This document shows, one piece after another, positions 19,801-24,601 of a stretch of 24,601 nt of DNA. A program made the translations under genes and the position numbers. Source of the DNA: Apostichopus californicus (taxonomy: Eukaryota; Echinodermata; Holothuroidea; Aspidochirotida; Stichopodidae); the NCBI GenBank assembly GCA_020650975.1, contig JAIPMN010003049.1:1-24601 (forward strand), in the 5' to 3' direction. The first letter of the stretch is position 1, and each line of letters starts with the position of its first letter. The notes beneath the pieces were generated by a model, which saw only the letters and a list, made by a program, of their open reading frames with translations, made no database searches and was not told where the DNA came from.

Positions 19801-21423
19801 ATGTCAGTCGAAAAACCTCCACTCTATTTCTAGTCCTTAAATGCATGGAGTTATGGGTTGATTGAATGTAACTAACTTTGAATGGCTAAGCCTTCCCTTA
19901 CTCAAGGGAAGTAGTTCACAGGTCGGGTGGTCTGTGATGTCATTAGGGTAGATGTTCATTAAAAGCAAATAAAAGTAGGCTACAGTATTGTTCTTGTTGA
20001 TTTATTCTTGAAACTTTATTCCATGGAATCTTTGCTTATATTTTCTCTGTAGTTAAATTTGCATTCAAACTCTTTTGTAGACATATGATGATATTATTGT
20101 AGATAGTATAAAATGAAACATAAAAAAACATTTTCAAAATCAATCGAGCTGATGACATAGCATTCATTCCCAGTTTGCACGACGGATGCGTTTACAAAAT
20201 ATCGCCAAAGCTAAACTTAAATATTCATATCTTCAGCTAGGAAACCAAATGCTATGAGGATGTGATTGATGATGCCGAAAGTTCTCAACAATTTTGCTCT
20301 TAGTGCAATAATTTTTTAACCACCAGGGGATCTCTTTAAATGGAAATAGGAATCAAAAGTGATCTGATTTTGCTCAAGGTCAAACAGAGGGCAAGTTTAA
20401 TGGTTTATCTCTAAGAACTAAATATCCTATCAGTAACAAATGTAGATGTTTTCTGCCTTCCTGAAATAGTAATTACCCAAATTGGATATTTCTTTAAGCC
20501 TTATGTTAGGATTTGTGTCACAAATTGGCAGAAGTCAGTGATAATGTAACTTTATTCTGTAGTGATCTTGATAAATATGTATGATTAATTACATAGTACA
20601 ATCTTACTATAAATGTGATCATCTTCAACATTCTGTAATTGTATGACATGATTTAGAAGACAAGCAACATACTGATCAACCAACTCACAAGACAAACCAT
20701 CTACTACATTTTAAAGTGATTATATAAAAAAGTTCTTCTTAAAAAAAAAATTGAAGTACTTTCAATTTAAGAAATTACTGTTACTGCACACCCTACTGAT
20801 GAAAAAAAATAACACAAAAGAATAAAACTGATTAATATAAAAATTGACTAAAAAGAGGTTAATCAGACACAGTAGGCAGACTTGTTATTATGATTACATT
20901 TATTGGTTGATTATGTTCAAGATTCCTTCATTAATTATATTCACATACAGGATCCAGTTCTGCTATTGGATTAGTGGTCACTGCAATCATTATCATCTTA
21001 ATCAGCGTCTGTTGCTGTAGTATCTGTGCTGCTGTGATAAAGAAATCCAGGCAGCCAAGATCGTCAGCAACTGCTGCCGGAACTCATCAATGGGCTGTGA
21101 CTCAACAACTTGCAACAACAGGTCAGACAAATAATCCACCATCATACAAGAATGTGATGTCTAGTCCTATGATGTATCCACCACCAGGCACCCAAAGTGA
21201 CCCAGCATACCCCCCACAAAACTATCCTCAAGGTCCCACTGCTACCCAACCAGCGTTTGCTCCCTACCCTACACAACAAGTAGCTGTTCCTTACCCTACA
21301 CAACAAGCTCCCATTCCTTACCCTGCACAATCAGCTCCATACCCACAGCAATCCAATGTTGTTTCATACCCGCAGTATGAACAGTTGAGCAGTGTAACAC
21401 CATCAGCACCACCAATGGTGTAA
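13564..21423 (+). CDS. SRCR-domain type I membrane receptor, 5' end missing (four visible exons)
   Basis: Exons 13564-13899, 14719-15051, 18372-18710 and 20951-21423 join without a stop into 493 residues plus TAA. Every intron is phase 1 with AG acceptors after pyrimidine-rich tracts and GTAAGT/GTGAGT donors. Order: SRCR1 (residues 1-112), SRCR2 (113-223), SRCR3 (224-336), a linker of under ten residues, a transmembrane helix (about 342-366), and a 127-residue cytoplasmic tail. SRCR domains are extracellular binding modules of scavenger and innate immune receptors; echinoderms carry very many. The upstream exon with start codon and signal peptide is not securely identified: the preceding exon must end in phase 1, and the tetraspanin-like exon at 8263 ends in phase 0. 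Symmetric exons would allow SRCR units to be skipped or duplicated without frame loss. The ligand is unknown; orthology was not established. Confidence 0.85.
13900..14718 (+). other. Intron 1 of the SRCR gene, with a duplicated 240-bp block
   Basis: The 819-bp intron holds a block at about 14121-14360 that is closely repeated at 19671-19917 in intron 3. Shared landmarks include TCATCTAGGACCC, GTATATAATTATAACAAAG, AAATGCATGGA.TTATGGG and CTCAAGGGAAGTAGTTC. Frames at 13971-14183 and 13982-14245 fall in this intron and are not exons. Confidence 0.85.
14719..15051 (+). CDS. SRCR domain exon 2 of the receptor
   Basis: 333 bp, phase 1-1, acceptor ATATCTACAG, donor GTGAGT at 15052. It reads VRLVNGSAANEGRVEVYY, then EWGTVCENSF, EVICRQLGY, GKGKGPIMASINC and HTEDVGLRC. 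The six-cysteine group A set is complete. The acidic pair after the C2 cysteine, normally DD and part of the cation site in SRCR domains such as MARCO, is EN here, so metal-dependent binding by this domain may be weakened. An NGS sequon lies at the start. The usual WLDDV stretch is replaced by MASI. The 5' part of the open frame before 14719 (from 14649) is intronic. Confidence 0.9.
15141..15459 (-). mobile_element. tRNA-Ser-like SINE, copy 2 (in intron 2)
   Basis: Read on the minus strand from 15459, the head has a tRNA-like A-box region (GGTCAAGTGGTTAAGG) and a B box (AGGTTCGAGCCC), in an arrangement resembling tRNA-Ser. The tRNA-unrelated body follows, with CCTTGGGCAAGGCACTTTAT and CAGGTGTATAAATGGGGAC, typical of SINEs in marine deuterostomes. 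It is more intact than the copy at 7185-7846. No clear target duplication was found. Frames on both strands at 15154-15526 are products of this repeat, not genes. Confidence 0.9.
15664..18039. repeat. 33/31-bp satellite array, about 70 or more copies (intron 2)
   Basis: The unit contains ACTGCAGTGTAGCACATT followed by GTGTGAGCATAG (33 bp) or GTGAGCATAG (31 bp). CTGCAG (PstI) recurs in most units. At the distal end a 192-bp higher-order repeat is visible: ACTACTGCGGTGTAACAC recurs at about 17624 and 17816, with unit order 33-31-31-33-33-31. Because 33 is divisible by three, many frames stay open on both strands (up to 168 codons), but their peptides are only translations of the repeat and shift frame at each 31-bp unit. 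Confidence 0.97.
18372..18710 (+). CDS. SRCR domain exon 3 of the receptor
   Basis: 339 bp, phase 1-1, acceptor GCTGCTACAG, donor GTAAGT at 18711. It reads VRLVDGYAHSMGRLEVYY, then EWGTVCDDTF, DVICRQLGY, FGKGVGPIMAGINC and THSEDVGLSC. All six group A cysteines are present. It is the only one of the three domains that keeps both the DD pair after C2 and the Glu of SEDVG, the residues forming the cation-binding site in well-studied SRCR domains. No N-glycosylation sequon is seen. It shares GKG.GPIMA.INC.GF with domain 2, suggesting those two arose from a later duplication, and it sits almost directly on the membrane. Confidence 0.9.
18711..20950 (+). other. Intron 3 of the SRCR gene
   Basis: 2240 bp with no exon seen. 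It contains a short (GGT)n run near 18972, the second copy of the intron-1 block (19671-19917), a sequence resembling the DNA upstream of SRCR1 (about 20440-20525), and a pair of related stretches, AATCAAAAGTGATCTG at about 19577 and 20351, each followed by ACAGAGGGCAAGT. The frame at 19642-19833 lies within the duplicated block and is not a gene. Confidence 0.75.
20951..21423 (+). CDS. Last exon: transmembrane helix and cytoplasmic tail of the receptor
   Basis: Acceptor TTCACATACAG, phase 1 entry, TAA at 21421-21423. After SSSAIG comes a helix GLVVTAIIIILISV flowing into CCCSIC, a likely palmitoylation cluster at the cytosolic face, then the KKSRQPR stop-transfer signal. The tail is rich in Pro, Tyr, Gln and Ala, with tandem PYPTQQ/PYPAQS/PYPQQS repeats between about residues 451 and 475. 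Motifs: PPSY at residues 399-402 (bases 21136-21147), a PPxY site for WW domains; YKNV and YEQL (479-482), YxxPhi endocytic signals; and PSAP at 487-490 (21400-21411), the tetrapeptide bound by the TSG101 UEV domain. No ITAM, ITIM or TIR signalling module is seen. Motif function is inferred from sequence only. Confidence 0.9.
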
Positions 21424-22084
21424 CAGTGATCAGCCTTGAGCAGTAAACAAATCAAAGTGAGTCAGCATTTGCCTCTTAGAAGAGAGAGGCCCCTCAGATT
21501 ATATGGTAGTATGGATGCCTGGTGGCACACTCCAGGCCCTGACCAGGTATCTCAAAATATGTTAAGCTAACTTTAACAAGAAAAGGAGAAGTGTCAAAGT
21601 TCATGGCTAGCATATCTTCTCTCCATAAATGCTGACACAAATTTGGGGAAATATTAAGATGGTCAGACATAGGGCACCTGACAAACTATTAGAATGTTGA
21701 TGCTGGGGATTGTATTTTATCTTTGCAACCGTATTTTTGCTTCATTCTGATTAAATCTCTGTTCCTATGGGCTCTTACTAATATGCAATTTACTATGCAC
21801 CTTCTTGCCAGTGGGAACGTTGCAATGAAAGATGTTTTGTTGCACGTTTTATTTTGGGACTATTAATACATTGCTTAATATATTACCTCACACTTGCCTG
21901 CCAAGAGATGAGAAGAGGAAGGGGGGAAACTACAGTCCCGGCCAGGGGTCATTTAATAGGTGCAGGGTAAATATTGAATAAAGAAGAATGTATTCTCTTT
22001 TACGTGATATATACTGGAGGGAAATGGAAGATTTAAAAAACAGCAGGTCTGGTGATATAATTGTCCTGGGACCGTCCTGGCTCC
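21424..22084 (+). promoter_or_regulatory. Probable 3' UTR of the SRCR gene with a polyadenylation signal
   Basis: No further coding frame follows the stop codon. AATAAA at 21977-21982 is the first canonical polyadenylation signal and would give a 3' UTR of roughly 570 bases; later AATAAA copies occur beyond 22880. Confidence 0.4.
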
Positions 22085-22680
22085 GTAGATACTTGCTACC
22101 ATATGGCAATCCTTCTTAGTATTTAGAGGCTATTATACATATTGGTGTGCAATAATGATGTTGATATTTTCTTTCTGTTTTCATAACAATTAAAAGGTTG
22201 ATAAAGCTTTTTAAGCCCCCCCCCCCCAAAAAAAAAAAAAAATTGAAATATTATTATACATTTTTATTTAAATTAACAGTACAGTCGTTGTAGCTACTTG
22301 CTACCATTCGGCAATCCTTGGTAGTATTTAAAGGCTTAATAAATATTAGTGTGCAATAATTATGTAGATTGTTTCTTTCTGTTTTTAAAACAATTTCAAA
22401 GGTTGCTAGCTTATTAAGGCCCCCCCCCCTAATAAAAAGATTAAATATTATTATATATTTTTATTTAAATTAACAGAACAGTCATTGTAGATACTTGCTA
22501 CCATTTGGCAACCCTTGGTAGTATTTAGAGGCTATTATAAATATTAGTGTGCAATAATTTTGTAGATTTGTTTTCGTTTTGTTTTCATATCAATTTCAAA
22601 GGTTGCTATAGCTTATTAAGCCCCCCCCCCCAAAAAAAAAAAAGAAGAAAAAATTGAAATATTATTATATATTTTTAATG
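22085..22680. repeat. Three tandem ~200-bp repeats, each with a poly-C run
   Basis: Copies begin at 22085, 22290 and 22487 with GTAG.TACTTGCTACCAT, contain TAGTATTTA.AGGCT and TGTGCAATAAT, and end with C9-C12, then A-rich sequence and ATTATTATA. Spacing is 205 and 197 bp. A degraded fourth copy without poly-C is suggested at about 22700-22760. Confidence 0.9.
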
Positions 22681-22760
22681 TGCTTTTTGAGAGATGTTAT
22701 ATTTGGTATCATTTTTAAGTACTGTAGAGGCTAATATTAGTGAACAGATGTCATAAATTA

Positions 22761-24121
22761 ACAGTTTATTTTGTCTTCTTGTAATGGTTTTCCTTTCTGT
22801 AAAGGCAACCAATATGGCAACAAATATACAACCATTTTCCAGTTTTCACTACAATATATTAACTAGGCTCTATTTTGATATTTGGAATAAATTTTAATAT
22901 CTAATGGGATGCAATAACAATATCTTTTGGTTGTACACATTTCAGGAAATGTTTAAATAATGTAATAAATGTTCGAATACATTATAAAATAAATTGGCAT
23001 TCAAGTCAAATTTTTCTCTGTATCTTTCAGGGAAGATACATGGTTTCTAAATATTCTACGTACATTAAGAATTTAGAACTCCGACTGCAGCTATGCATGT
23101 AAATCTGTTAATCTTACAATAAGCTCTACAAAATTCTGTTTGAAAATTATCAAAATATTTCTAAATTATAGAAAAAAAGGGAAATTTAGGTCAAACAAGG
23201 CAGCGAACGTCAGGGCTGGCCCTCAGTTGACCTCAGGTGTCATCGTATGGTATAGTATACCAAACACAACGACAACTGTTGTTCACAGATATTGAAAATA
23301 TTCAAACCTGTAAGATTTATATGATGATGACTATATCTATGAAATTTATGAGACAATTAAGCTTTCACAAATCTTTGAAACTTGAATTCACATGAATGAT
23401 ATATTATGATATTGATTTGGTTCACTTCAGTATGTCATCGTTTAGGCATTTGGAATATGGTAATTTAGAATAAATTATTTTTTGGGCAGCTTGAAATTTT
23501 TATTCCCCTCCCGCAGCCAGTGACAATGACCAAATTTACTGTGGCATGGACAACATCTGATATTCTCACTTTCCATAAAATAAGTAAATAATAAATTGTA
23601 GTGATCTTAACATTGTTCAACAAACCACTGCTTATTAGGACATAGACAAACATGTGGGGCATATTCAAGCTAATTGTTTTCATTTAATCCAGGATACTAT
23701 ACCATAGACACAGTTTGTCAACTTCGCTTATCACTAAATCGTTGAACAAAACTTGCCACATAAAACGTGCATCTGAGTAACTCTCATACTTCCACTAGAG
23801 GGTGTCCCCCTCCCTCCCCCATGGTTTGCTCCTTGTTTCCATGTACATACTGTACCTGTACCTGCTATGAAAAGGAAAATTTGTTGACAAAGTGCGAAAC
23901 TAACTACTGGGTCAGCAAAATAATCTACTGGATAGGCAATGGACAAGTTAATTTAATGGGTGGGCTATAAATAATATACCAGCTGGGCGAAATAATATAC
24001 TGGGTGGGTAATCATGCTTGCCCACATTCCCCAAGAGTGTGTTATCTATATTCCTGTGTTTGTAAGTAGCCTACTAAAAATATTATAATGAGTTACTGAG
24101 TGGGTAATTGTGCTTGCCCAC
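22761..24121. other. Downstream intergenic stretch, no gene seen
   Basis: AT-rich DNA. Frames at 23465-23683, 23734-23946 and 23767-23970 lack family features. Two related imperfect palindromes, of the form GTGGGTAAT...TTGCCCAC, occur near 24006 and 24099, the second abutting the next element. Confidence 0.45.
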
Positions 24122-24601
24122 CAGGGGCGTACGAGCGGGGGGGTGTGGGGGGGTGTCACACCCCCCCAATAATTTGGTCGCTGTCGGCAAATTTTGGGTC
24201 TGTCGGCAAAAGGAGAAAAGGTGAAGAGAGCGGAAGGGGAAGAAAGAAGGAAAGCTGAATAGAGAAAAGGAGAACGGGAGCTCCTTCCGTGCCAAATTTG
24301 ACTTAAGATATGCCCCAGATTGCATCTAAGGACGTTTCAAAACTAAAAATTTACCCCCTCCCCTTAGACCCCTCCCACATTTCAGTCACCATTTCCAGAT
24401 CCGTCGGCAAATCAAATTTGACTTAATATATGCACCAGATTACATCTAAGGACGTTTCAAAACTAAAAAAAGGGGGAAACCCCTCCCCTTAGACCCCTCC
24501 CCCATTTCAGTCACCACTTCCAGATCCGTCGGCAAATCAAATTTGACTTAATATATGCACCAGATTGCATCTAAGGACGTTTCAAAACTAAAAAAAGGGG
24601 G
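24122..24601 (+). mobile_element. CAGGGGCGTA-type MITE with internal ~120-bp tandem repeats, cut by the window end
   Basis: CAGGGGCGTACGAG at 24122 is a hAT-type terminus, related to the one at 7435. A hairpin of G7 TGT against ACA C7 follows at about 24147-24167. A unit with CAAATTTGACTTAA, GCATCTAAGGACGTTTCAAA and CCCCTTAGACCCCTCCC repeats from 24293, 24413 and 24538 (spacing 120 and 125 bp). The other end is outside the window. Confidence 0.6.

Noticed and set aside
21142..21330. 62-codon minus-strand frame
   Set aside because: Antisense shadow of the repetitive receptor tail.

Overview
The window looks like genomic DNA from an invertebrate deuterostome, most probably an echinoderm. The evidence is intron-rich, AT-rich DNA, tandem one-exon SRCR domains with phase 1-1 introns (a class greatly expanded in sea urchins and relatives), a tRNA-derived SINE, hAT-like MITEs and a non-LTR retrotransposon fragment. 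There is no operon, ribosome binding site or other bacterial feature. Species is not determinable by eye.

Layout. Positions 1-360 hold the minus-strand end of a non-LTR reverse transcriptase. From about 360 to 8050 is mostly featureless intergenic DNA. It carries a (CATA)n microsatellite, three head-to-tail hairpins (5527-5621), and a tRNA-Ser-type SINE (7185-7846) split by a 355-bp hAT-type MITE with an exact 8-bp target duplication. At 8263-8325 is a short exon that reads like the first exon of a tetraspanin. From 10544 to 12248 is a 1.7-kb element with 16-bp terminal inverted repeats containing a perfect 38-bp palindrome. A 53-bp minisatellite (12491-13412) ends about 150 bp before the first SRCR exon.

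The main gene runs from 13564 to 21423 on the plus strand. Four exons are visible: three SRCR domains (13564-13899, 14719-15051, 18372-18710) and a last exon (20951-21423) with a transmembrane helix and a Pro/Tyr/Gln-rich cytoplasmic tail. All junctions are phase 1 and the joined reading frame stays open for 493 residues. The first exon with the signal peptide is not securely identified. The tail combines PPSY, YEQL and PSAP motifs, the kind read by NEDD4-type WW domains, AP-2 and TSG101, so a receptor routed through endosomes is a reasonable inference. The introns hold a 33/31-bp satellite of about 2.4 kb, a second SINE, and duplicated intronic blocks that record how the SRCR units multiplied.

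Downstream (21424-24601) lie a probable 3' UTR, three tandem ~200-bp repeats each with a poly-C run, and the start of another CAGGGGCGTA-type element that runs off the end. No obviously new multi-gene system is present. The most interesting items are the SRCR receptor tail, the phase conflict with the tetraspanin-like exon, and the repeat structure inside the gene.
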